A stretch of DNA of 25,151 nucleotides from CAWBRT01 sp050015355 (GTDB lineage: Bacteria; Acidobacteriota; Terriglobia; Terriglobales; Acidobacteriaceae), in the NCBI GenBank assembly GCA_050015355.1, contig JBEKBO010000067.1, positions 1 through 25,151 on the forward strand. Direction: 5' to 3'. The notes under the pieces were generated by a model. The model searched no databases and was not told where the DNA came from. It was given only the letters and a program-made list of their open reading frames with translations. The translations under genes and the position numbers were made by a program. How positions within the stretch are numbered: the stretch's first letter is position 1; every line of letters starts with the position of its first letter. This document shows, in pieces, positions 1 to 6,707 of the stretch.

Positions 1-81
1 TCCGTGCGTGGCTGCTGACCCATCATCGGCGGCGTCCCTCCTGCATCTCTACTTAACACACATGATGTTCACCACCAACAC

Positions 82-109
82 AAAAACTCGGCTTTCGAGC
101 CGAGTTTTT
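82..109. terminator. Bidirectional Rho-independent terminator
   Basis: A perfect 7-bp stem CTCGGCT/AGCCGAG closes a TTCG tetraloop, with five A before and five T after it, so it can terminate transcription from either side. It probably ends a gene lying to the left of the window on the + strand. It also protects against read-through towards that gene from the right. Confidence 0.9.
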
Positions 110-238
110 CAACAGTCTCTATTCATTCTCAGCGTCGTCGCGGGCATAGCCGCCTTGTCCCGCATCCCGACCGGGAAACCTCGAACGTAACCGCGTCCCC
201 GCTTATCAAAAAGCCCCCAGGCAGCGCGGATCGGGACA

Positions 239-338
239 GCTCCATGGGATGCTTCGCTCTGCTCAGCATGACACTCCAAGTAAGTTAGGTCAGGCGTGAG
301 AAAAAGCAGATCCTTCGCTACGCTCAGGATGACACTCA
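239..338. repeat. Interspersed repeat family B, copy 1
   Basis: Two inverted 'GTCATnCTGAGCnnAGCnAAG' type cores (239-276 and 305-336) face each other. Related copies lie at 3263-3423, 6480-6560, 11731-11915 and 20217-20303, always between genes. The transcript could fold into long hairpins. Confidence 0.75.
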
Positions 339-364
339 CGAAGTGGTGTTAGTTAGGCGAGCTT

Positions 365-1366
365 TTATGATGGCGCAGCGAAGAACTTCACCACCGCCTC
401 GCGAAACTGCTCAGGCTTCTGGATGTGCGGGATGTGGCCGCAATCCGGCACCTCGACCAGAATTGAGCCCTTGATAGCGGCATGCGTTTTGCGGCCAAGC
501 TCGGGATACTGTCCGGCGACGGATTGCAAAGCGGGCGGCAGGCGATTCTTGCCGACGACCGTGCGATCGGCCTGCCCGATGATGACGAGCGTCGGGCGGC
601 TGATCTCTCCCAGTTCGTAGACGACGGGCTGCTCGTAGATCATCTGGTAGGTGAGCGCCGAAGACCAGGCCGCGCGCGGATACTCGCCCGTCGCGAGGAC
701 GCCGGCCTGATCCTGCACGTAGACCTCGTATTCCGGCTTCCAGGCTCCCGGGTAATAGCTCTTCTGGTAATCGCGCATCTTCTCGTAAGTCTGGCTCAAC
801 TCCGCCGCATACTGCTGTGGCAACGAAACGTAAGGGACGAGTTTGCGGTAGTCTTCCAGGCCGATCGGATTCTCCAGCACCAGTCGCTCAACCGTCTCCG
901 GGAACAGCAGCGTGAAACGCACGCCCAGCATTCCGCCCATCGAATGCGCAATCACGTCGACCTGCTTGAGGCCCAGATGATCGAGCAGCGCCTTCGTATT
1001 CTGAGCCATCTGGTGGAAGCTGTAATGGATGTCCGGCCGCGACGACGCGCCGAAACCCAACTGGTCAGGCGCAATGACGCGATAGCCTTGCTGCGCCAGG
1101 AACTCGATGGTGGCTTCCCAGTAAAAGCCCGAGAAATTCTTTCCGTGCAGCAGGAGCACGGCCTTTCCGTTGGCAGCGCCCGTGGGTCGGACGTCTCGAT
1201 AGGCCATGCGCAGATCCTGGTTTTCCACCTGCAACTGGAAGAACCGCACGCTGTACTTGGGATGAAGCGCCTGGCCCTGCTGCGCCAACGCCGGCAGTGC
1301 GCAGATTGTCACCAGCAGCAAGAGCGCGAGCCGCGCGCGGCTTTCGAATCGATGGAAGTCGAGCAT
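365..1366 (-). CDS. Secreted alpha/beta hydrolase
   Basis: The 333-residue protein begins with a clear signal peptide (hydrophobic LALLLLVTICALPALA, cleavage likely after residue 28, before QQ), so it should act in the periplasm or outside the cell. The mature part has an alpha/beta-hydrolase fold: oxyanion-region HGKNFSG near 74-80, nucleophile elbow AHSMGG with Ser142, acid Asp267 in GQADRT, and His311 in DCGHIPH. The triad and the cap length (about residues 165-250) fit the epoxide-hydrolase/haloalkane-dehalogenase/esterase superfamily; the substrate cannot be told. The ATG at 1366 is preceded by a GGGTGA ribosome site. It is transcribed alone, away from rimO, with a repeat-filled gap between them. 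Confidence 0.85.
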   Translation of the reverse strand: MLDFHRFESRARLALLLLVTICALPALAQQGQALHPKYSVRFFQLQVENQDLRMAYRDVRPTGAANGKAVLLLHGKNFSGFYWEATIEFLAQQGYRVIAPDQLGFGASSRPDIHYSFHQMAQNTKALLDHLGLKQVDVIAHSMGGMLGVRFTLLFPETVERLVLENPIGLEDYRKLVPYVSLPQQYAAELSQTYEKMRDYQKSYYPGAWKPEYEVYVQDQAGVLATGEYPRAAWSSALTYQMIYEQPVVYELGEISRPTLVIIGQADRTVVGKNRLPPALQSVAGQYPELGRKTHAAIKGSILVEVPDCGHIPHIQKPEQFREAVVKFFAAPS

Positions 1367-1453
1367 GAATCTTCACCCCCTGGCCTCGCCTGAAATCATA
1401 ACCCCTCCGGGCTATGCCCATTGATATGCCTGCGAGCAGCGTACCCGGAGGAC

Positions 1454-1550
1454 GGTGCCCCACATCTGCCGCAGTTAGCAGATGTGGGACTTGGGCACCA
1501 GTCGAACTACCCCACGTTAGCCAAAAACAGGCGAACGTGGGCCACCAAGC
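1454..1550. repeat. Palindromic repeat family A, copy 1
   Basis: Two consecutive hairpins: CCCACATCTGC pairing with GCAGATGTGGG, then CCCCACGTTAGCC pairing with GGCGAACGTGGG, framed by GGTGCCCC and GGCCACC. The same arrangement returns at 5422-5520, 13866-13998 and in part at 19167-19245. Confidence 0.85.
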
Positions 1551-1552
1551 AA

Positions 1553-1600
1553 AAGCGGCGAACCTCCTCACGATGACACCCATAGCGAAGTATGCCGCAT
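1553..1600. repeat. Interspersed repeat family C, copy 1
   Basis: The core gcggcgaacctcctcacgat plus the following gacaccca is identical to a copy at 6646-6692. Here it lies in the leader of rimO; there it lies beyond the 3' end of the GH57 gene. Confidence 0.75.
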
Positions 1601-1650
1601 TCTGGTACTGCTCGAGGGGCGCTTTCGGAGTGTTAAAATCAGAAGATCGA

Positions 1651-3225
1651 ATGAGCGACACAAGCATTCCCGTAGTTTCCCCTCCCGCTTCCGACCCAGT
1701 GAGCCAAGCTGCCGCCAAGACGGCGCCGGAAGTCCCTGAGCGGCGCTTGCGCGTGGGCTTCGTAAGCCTCGGCTGCCCGAAGAACCTGGTCGACAGCGAG
1801 GTGATGATGGGGATGCTCGCCACCTCCGGCGCGGAGATTACCAGCCGGGCGGAAGATGCCGACATCATCGTGGTGAACACCTGCTCGTTCATCGACAGCG
1901 CCAAGCAGGAGTCGGTCGATACGATCCTGGAGATGGCCCGCTTCAAAGAGAGCGGCCGGGGCAAGAAGCTCATTGTCGCCGGCTGCTTGGTGGAGCGCTA
2001 TCGCCATGAAATCCAGAAGAGTATTCCGCAGGTGGATGCCGTGGTTGGCACCGGCGAGCTGGACCAGATTCTCGCCGCCGCCCAGATAGAGGCAGGAGGG
2101 CTGACGCCCCCACCCGACTCGCCATTCAAGATCCTCAACAGCAGCTCGGCAAGCCAAAGCCTGAAATCGGGGGTGAACCGGCAACTCACTGCGCGCGCCG
2201 AAGGCGAAGCCCGCGAGCGTTCCGGAAGATTCTCGCGCAGCCAGTGGGACGGCGCCACCGCCGAGCTGCCCACCTACCTCTATGACGAGAACACGCCGCG
2301 CCTGCTGGCCACGCCGAAGCATTCGGCCTACATCAAAATCGCCGAGGGCTGCGATCATCCGTGCGGCTTTTGCATTATTCCTCAACTGCGCGGCAAGTTC
2401 CGCTCGCGCCGGTTTGAATCCGTTGTGAACGAGGTGGCGCGGCTGGCCGGCCAAGGCGTACGCGAGGTGACGCTGATTGGCCAGGACACTACCTGCTACG
2501 GCGAGGACCTGGGACTGAAAGACGGCTTGGCCCACCTGCTCAACCGCCTCGCGCAGGTCGAGCAACTGCGATGGGTGCGGTTTCTTTATGCGTATCCGAA
2601 CAAGATCACCGGCCGGCTTCTGGACACTATCGCCGCCGGCGAGAAGATTTGCTCTTACCTGGACGTGCCGCTGCAACACGCCTCGGCGGCGGTGCTGCGC
2701 CGCATGAAGCGCGGCGGCTCGGCGGACATCTTTCTGCGCTCGATCGAGAAAATGCGCCAAGCTGTCCCGAATTTGACGCTGCGCACCTCGTTCATCGCCG
2801 GGTTTCCGGGCGAAACGGAGCAGGAATTCGAGGAGCTGTGCGACTTTGTGCGGGAGGCGCAGTTCGATTGGCTAGGCGTCTTCAGATACTCGGACGAGGA
2901 GGGCACGCCGGCGTTCCAGCTTGGCGGCAAAGTGGCGCCGCGTGAAATCGAGCGCCGACGCCGGCAACTGATGAAGATCCAGAAGCAGATCAGCCGCCGC
3001 AAGCGCAAGGCCGCCGTTGGACGAGAGTTCGAGGTGATGCTCGAAGGCCCGTCGGGCGAAACTGAATTGCTGTGGGAGGCGCGCAGTCAGATGCATGCGC
3101 CCGAGATTGACGGTAAGCTCTTTATTAACGACTTCGGCGAACACGCGCAGGTGAAGCCGGGTGAGTTCTATCGCTGCCGCGTTGTGGAAGCACACGATTA
3201 CGACTTGGTGGCGGAACTCATTTAG
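1651..3225 (+). CDS. rimO: Ribosomal protein S12 methylthiotransferase RimO
   Basis: A radical-SAM methylthiotransferase that adds a methylthio group to an aspartate of ribosomal protein S12. From the ATG at 1651 the protein has 524 residues. The N-terminal UPF0004 domain shows GFVSLGCPKNLVDSE (Cys42), NTCSFI and AGCLVERY, whose cysteines bind one Fe-S cluster. The radical-SAM motif CDHPCGFC supplies Cys234, Cys238 and Cys241. A C-terminal TRAM-like region ends the protein. The LGCPKNLVDSE signature separates RimO from MiaB. Upstream in-frame codons back to 1414 run through repeats A and C and are unlikely to be coding, which is why 1651 was chosen. About 60 residues (roughly 146-206), rich in S, G, R and E, are inserted between the UPF0004 and radical-SAM domains and are not part of the core fold. 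Confidence 0.93.
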   Translation: MSDTSIPVVSPPASDPVSQAAAKTAPEVPERRLRVGFVSLGCPKNLVDSEVMMGMLATSGAEITSRAEDADIIVVNTCSFIDSAKQESVDTILEMARFKESGRGKKLIVAGCLVERYRHEIQKSIPQVDAVVGTGELDQILAAAQIEAGGLTPPPDSPFKILNSSSASQSLKSGVNRQLTARAEGEARERSGRFSRSQWDGATAELPTYLYDENTPRLLATPKHSAYIKIAEGCDHPCGFCIIPQLRGKFRSRRFESVVNEVARLAGQGVREVTLIGQDTTCYGEDLGLKDGLAHLLNRLAQVEQLRWVRFLYAYPNKITGRLLDTIAAGEKICSYLDVPLQHASAAVLRRMKRGGSADIFLRSIEKMRQAVPNLTLRTSFIAGFPGETEQEFEELCDFVREAQFDWLGVFRYSDEEGTPAFQLGGKVAPREIERRRRQLMKIQKQISRRKRKAAVGREFEVMLEGPSGETELLWEARSQMHAPEIDGKLFINDFGEHAQVKPGEFYRCRVVEAHDYDLVAELI

Positions 3226-3262
3226 AGGCGCGCTTCCCGGAAATGCGTGCAATTGTTCGGGG

Positions 3263-3423
3263 GTGTCATTCTGAGCGACCGAAGGGAGTGAAGTTGAGGC
3301 GTTGAGGCGGCGTCTGAGCCGCCTGCCGAAATCCTGAGCGAAGCGAAGGAACTCAGAAAGTCCAGAGCGGCGCGGGGTGAGACAGTTTCCTGGGATCCTT
3401 CGCTACGCTCAGGATGACACTCA
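3263..3423. repeat. Interspersed repeat family B, copy 2
   Basis: Contains 'tgtcattctgagcg' at the left and the inverted 'gatccttcgctacgctcagg' at the right. The middle (about 3292-3350, ttgaggcggcgtctgagccg and onward) is almost identical to the reverse complement of 11850-11908. The block sits between rimO and yacG. Confidence 0.8.
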
Positions 3424-3497
3424 TATATAGCGTTTATAGTGTTCGCGATTAGTTTGGCGCCGGCGGCGCGAAATCAAGTTGGAGTGCAGGTGAATTT

Positions 3498-3770
3498 ATG
3501 ACACGCGGAAAAACTCGCAGTCTTCGCTGTCCGACCTGCCGCAAGATCGTACTCTTTAGCGAGCCTGAGTTCCCTTTTTGCAGTGAACGCTGCCGCGTGA
3601 TCGATCTTGGCAAGTGGGCCAGTGGGGGGTATGTAATCTCAACTCCGGTCAACGACCCGGAGTCGGGCGGCGAAGCCGAATACACCGAGCGGCCTCGCTC
3701 CGCCATGCCCAAACGCCATAGCGATGAATCCAGCGATCCAAGCCAGGATGAAAAGCACAAACCAAATTGA
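3498..3770 (+). CDS. yacG: DNA gyrase inhibitor YacG, zinc-binding
   Basis: A 90-residue protein with the YacG zinc-finger pattern C-x2-C-x13-C-x3-C (Cys11, Cys14, Cys28, Cys32) followed by VIDLGKWASGGYVI, the conserved core of the family. YacG binds GyrB and inhibits gyrase in Escherichia coli. The tail beyond residue 50 is charged and probably disordered, which is usual. A ribosome site AGGTG stands 5 bases before the ATG. Its 3' end overlaps the start of pgpA, so the two are probably translated from one message. Confidence 0.9.
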   Translation: MTRGKTRSLRCPTCRKIVLFSEPEFPFCSERCRVIDLGKWASGGYVISTPVNDPESGGEAEYTERPRSAMPKRHSDESSDPSQDEKHKPN

Positions 3771-4272
3771 CGAGGTCGCCCCGCACGTAGCGGCGAGGCG
3801 TCCGCCCCTGTGGGCGTGGCTGATTGCGACATTCTTCGGGGCCGGGATGTTGCGTCCGGGACCGGGGACCTGGGGCTCGCTGGCGGCTACCCTGCTGTGG
3901 AGCTCCCTGGCGCGTTTTCTTGCGCCCGAACATCGCACGCTGGCCGCTCTCCTCGCGGTGGTGGTAGTGACGGCGGTGGGCATTCCCGCCGCCACGCAGT
4001 TTGCCCGCGCCACGGGTAAAAAAGATCCGCAGCAGGTGGTGATCGACGAGGTTGCGGGGCAGTTGCTTACGCTCGCCTTCGCGCCCCTCGCTTGGAAGCC
4101 TGTGCTGGCCGGCTTTATACTTTTTCGTGCCTTCGATATGCTGAAACCGCCGCCCATCCGAAGCCTGGAAAAATTGCCGGAGGGGACAGGCATCGTAGTT
4201 GACGACCTGGGCGCCGGAGTTTATGCCGCCATTGTCTTACAGCTTTTACTGCGAACAGGCATCTTAAGCTGA
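3748..4272 (+). CDS. pgpA: Phosphatidylglycerophosphatase A
   Basis: PgpA removes the phosphate from phosphatidylglycerol phosphate to give phosphatidylglycerol, at the inner membrane. Family marks are RPGPGTWGSL near the N-terminus, the metal-binding VIDEVAGQLLTL, and DMLKPPPIRSLEKLPEGTG..VDDLGAG near the C-terminus. Three to four hydrophobic segments are visible. The ATG at 3748 gives 174 residues and overlaps yacG by 23 bases; an upstream ATG at 3724 (182 residues, 47-base overlap) is possible. The overlap suggests translational coupling to yacG, and the next gene follows 29 bases later. Confidence 0.9.
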   Translation: MKSTNQIDEVAPHVAARRPPLWAWLIATFFGAGMLRPGPGTWGSLAATLLWSSLARFLAPEHRTLAALLAVVVVTAVGIPAATQFARATGKKDPQQVVIDEVAGQLLTLAFAPLAWKPVLAGFILFRAFDMLKPPPIRSLEKLPEGTGIVVDDLGAGVYAAIVLQLLLRTGILS

Positions 4273-4301
4273 GTACCTAACGGAGAACGGACGCACTGCC
4301 G

Positions 4302-5357
4302 ATGGATGCAAAACTGCAATCGACAAAGGGTGCATCGAATTCAAGGCCTTATATTGCCAGCGTGGACCCGCCCTTCGCTCTTCCCGGCGGAGAAATCCGC
4401 ATTCGCGGACAACACCTCATGGGCGTGGAGCCGCGCCGTCCGAACGTTCGCCTTGGGGAAACGGACGCCACTGTAACCCTGGCGACGCACGACCTGATCG
4501 TGGCCAAGGTACCCATTGGCACCGCTTCGGGACAACTGACCGTTTGCACGGATGCGGCCTCCACCTCGAATGCCATCGAGCTGGGAGTGGCGACCGAAAT
4601 TTCCGAAGACCTGCATCCGGTCGGCAACCCCGCGGTCGATTCCGACGGAAATATCTACGCCAGCTTCTCGGGTACGCGCGGACAGGCGGTTCCCGTTTCC
4701 GTTTACAAGATCGACACCGACTACAATGTGCGGCCTTTTGTCACCGACCTGATGAACGCCACCGGGCTTGCACTCGACTCCGCGGGATATCTGTACGTGT
4801 CCTCCCGTTTCAATGGGACGGTTTACCGCATCTCGCCCAACGGCGCGATGGCGACCTATGCGCAGGGCCTGGGCGTGGCCACGGGAATTGCCTTCGATGG
4901 GGAAGGCAATCTCTACGTCGGCGACCGCAGTGGAACGATTTTCAAAATCGCTCGCGACCGCCAGATTTATGTCTTCGCCACCCTCGAGCCCAGCGTCTCG
5001 GCTTACCATCTGGCTTTTGCGGCCTCGGGGAATCTGTTTGTCACCGGCCCCACGATCTCCAGCTTCGACGCCGTCTACGAGATTGACACCAGCGGCACCG
5101 TGCGGGAATTTTTTCGCGGCTTGGGACGTCCGCAGGGGCTGGCATTCGATGCCGCCGGAAATCTGTACGTTGCCGCCTCGCTGCGAGGAAGCCGCGGCAT
5201 CGTCCGGCTCACTCCGTCGGGCGAGGCATCGCTGATTCTTTCCGGCGCGAACCTGGTCGGACTGGCTTTTGCTCCGGCGCGATCCGCCATCCTGGCGACC
5301 ACCAGCGCGGTTCATCACGTGGCATGGAACATCGACGGACGACCGCTGTCGGGGTAG
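4302..5357 (+). CDS. TIG domain plus NHL/SMP-30-type beta-propeller protein
   Basis: The 351-residue protein has no signal peptide. Residues about 16-98 look like an IPT/TIG immunoglobulin-like domain (starting PYIASVDPPFALPGGEIRI, with RGQHL and the ending SNAIELGVA). From about residue 108 there are at least five propeller repeats of the form 'GLA-D--GNLYV----G-V-RI', typical of NHL or gluconolactonase-like propellers. These folds mostly bind proteins or sugars; no catalytic set is evident, so a binding or scaffold role is an inference. The gene follows pgpA by 29 bases on the same strand and may be co-transcribed with yacG-pgpA. Absence of an export signal is odd, as TIG-propeller proteins are often extracellular. 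Confidence 0.75.
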   Translation: MDAKLQSTKGASNSRPYIASVDPPFALPGGEIRIRGQHLMGVEPRRPNVRLGETDATVTLATHDLIVAKVPIGTASGQLTVCTDAASTSNAIELGVATEISEDLHPVGNPAVDSDGNIYASFSGTRGQAVPVSVYKIDTDYNVRPFVTDLMNATGLALDSAGYLYVSSRFNGTVYRISPNGAMATYAQGLGVATGIAFDGEGNLYVGDRSGTIFKIARDRQIYVFATLEPSVSAYHLAFAASGNLFVTGPTISSFDAVYEIDTSGTVREFFRGLGRPQGLAFDAAGNLYVAASLRGSRGIVRLTPSGEASLILSGANLVGLAFAPARSAILATTSAVHHVAWNIDGRPLSG

Positions 5358-5690
5358 TGAAAGTTCCTTCTGGTGCTGGAACCCTTGAAGCCGTACGGTG
5401 GGCGTCTCTGTTGAACTCGATGGTGCCCCATATTTGCCATCGGTTGGCAAATGTGGGGTTGTTCGGGTCCGTCAACCGTCCCACATCTGCTCACTGCAGC
5501 AGATGTGGGGCACCGTCCGGGCTTGATGGGAGATCTGGGCCGCCAGCCTGCCAGGCGCTCATCCGAATATCCCGCTGGGGTATCTTCCGTGATTCCCGGT
5601 GTTTTTTGCCGGTTCTCCGGGTTTTCTCCGTGTTTTACTTCTCTTGTGCAGTTGAGGCGCAACTGAACCTCCACCCCCAGGAGAAGTACG
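5358..5690. other. Intergenic gap with repeat A
   Basis: No gene is seen. The gap is mainly the family A repeat at 5422-5520; the remaining 170 bases before the next gene are pyrimidine-rich and presumably contain its promoter, but I see no convincing -35/-10 pair. Confidence 0.6.
5422..5520. repeat. Palindromic repeat family A, copy 2
   Basis: Two hairpins: CCCCATATTTGCC with GGCAAATGTGGGG, then CCCACATCTGC with GCAGATGTGGG, framed by GGTGCCCC on the left and GGGGCACC on the right. The whole element is therefore also a large inverted repeat. Homologous to copies at 1454, 13866 and 19167. Confidence 0.85.
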
Positions 5691-6422
5691 ATGAAGCGTC
5701 ACGTGACTGCCATGCTATGTGTGTTAGCACTCGTCGGGGCCGTCTTTGCCCAGAACTCCACGAACAAGTCTTCCGCGGCATGGTCAGCGAAAGAAGCGCC
5801 GCAACAGCCCCGCAGAAGCCTTGAGACCCGCCCGGTTTATCCTTCGCTACTGCCCGCGGGAACCGCGATCCGGATCAGGTTGGAGCGCACGCTCTCGACC
5901 AGCAGAAACCACGTCGGCGACAAATTCTACGGCCATATCACCGAGCCGGTGCGGGTCAACGACAGAACGGTTATTCCGGCCGGTTCGACGGTGACGGGTT
6001 TTATCGACCGCAAATCGCAGCCTCGGCGCTTCGCCGGACACCCATCGCTCAGGTTGCATCCCGACAAAATGACGCTGCCGAACGGCGAGTCCTACGCCAT
6101 TAATGCGGCGGTTGTGGACAGCGGCAACCCCCGCCGCAACAAGGTAGATGAAGAAGGCCGGATCAGAGGCCCGGTGGTTTCAAGCAACGAGAAGATTGAG
6201 ACCGTAGCGCTCACCGGTACGGGAGCAGTTGCGGGAGCGGTCGTAGCCGGTCCCGCGGGTTCGATCATCGGAGCCGCCGCCGGAGCGACGGTCTCCGCCG
6301 GCCACTATCTGCTTAAGCGGCACTCCATGGAACTGCCGGTAGGCACTGTTCTGATCCTGGAGCTTAACGCTCCGGTCCGCTTGGCAAGCGCGGACTCCGG
6401 TTGGCGCAGGCAAGGTCAGTAA
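5691..6422 (+). CDS. Secreted protein with glycine-zipper segment, unknown function
   Basis: A 243-residue protein with signal peptide MKRHVTAMLCVLALVGAVFA and a ribosome site GGAG 9-10 bases before the ATG. The mature part contains a small beta-rich region (LPAGTAIRIRLERTLST, then VIPAGSTVTGFI) that recalls the TrbI/SH3-like beta-barrel pattern of envelope proteins. It is followed by a Gly/Ala segment at about 181-203 (TGAVAGAVVAGPAG...GAAAGA), a glycine zipper that can pack in or against membranes, and a final 'LPVGTVLILELNAPV' that repeats the first motif. The paired 'P-GT-I-I-L' motifs suggest two similar barrels. I do not know its function; the envelope location is an inference. Confidence 0.75.
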   Translation: MKRHVTAMLCVLALVGAVFAQNSTNKSSAAWSAKEAPQQPRRSLETRPVYPSLLPAGTAIRIRLERTLSTSRNHVGDKFYGHITEPVRVNDRTVIPAGSTVTGFIDRKSQPRRFAGHPSLRLHPDKMTLPNGESYAINAAVVDSGNPRRNKVDEEGRIRGPVVSSNEKIETVALTGTGAVAGAVVAGPAGSIIGAAAGATVSAGHYLLKRHSMELPVGTVLILELNAPVRLASADSGWRRQGQ

Positions 6423-6479
6423 AGGTTGACCGTCCTAGACGGCGTTATGGTTGGAGTATCCAAAGAAAATTATTCCAAT

Positions 6480-6560
6480 GTGTCACCCTGAGGTTGAGCC
6501 GTTTTGCGAGCGTCTGAGCCCGCAGGCGAAATCCTGAGCGTAGCGAAGGAACTCGTTAGG
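6480..6560. repeat. Interspersed repeat family B, copy 3
   Basis: Begins tgtcaccctgaggttgagcc and continues into aatcctgagcgtagcgaagg, matching the centre of copy 2. It lies in the convergent gap between the + strand glycine-zipper gene and the - strand GH57 gene. Confidence 0.7.
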
Positions 6561-6645
6561 ACGCGACGTAAGGGTCCATGTATTTGCTTTTTCCGGCCTT
6601 CGGGTGACGCTCGGGAAATGCATAGATCGTCACGTCGGTTCGCAA

Positions 6646-6692
6646 AGGCGGCGAACCTCCTCACGATGACACCCACGGCGAAGGATACAGTA
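6646..6692. repeat. Interspersed repeat family C, copy 2
   Basis: Shares the uninterrupted core gcggcgaacctcctcacgat plus gacaccca with 1553-1600, and the flanks (gcgaagtat/gcgaaggat, tctggtac) are recognisably related. Together with copy 3 of family B it fills most of the gap 6423-6707. Confidence 0.75.
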
Positions 6693-6707
6693 TCTCTGGT
6701 ACCGCCT

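Larger units (their letters stand above)
1..364. other. Intergenic stretch with terminator and repeat B
   Basis: No convincing gene is visible. The stretch holds the terminator at 82-109 and then a block of interspersed repeat. Around 203-276 it matches, in inverted orientation, the sequence at 11733-11812 (shared features include a run reading ttatcaaaaagccc and the catgctgagc...gaagcatccc core). At 310-336 a second core reads gatccttcgctacgctcagg. Short open frames here are poor in composition and cross the terminator, so I do not call them. Confidence 0.7.

Noticed and set aside
482..1393. A 303-codon open frame on + opposite the alpha/beta hydrolase
   Set aside because: It mirrors a gene with an intact catalytic triad and signal peptide; its own product has no domain pattern and is Arg-rich, as expected for an antisense frame in GC-rich DNA.
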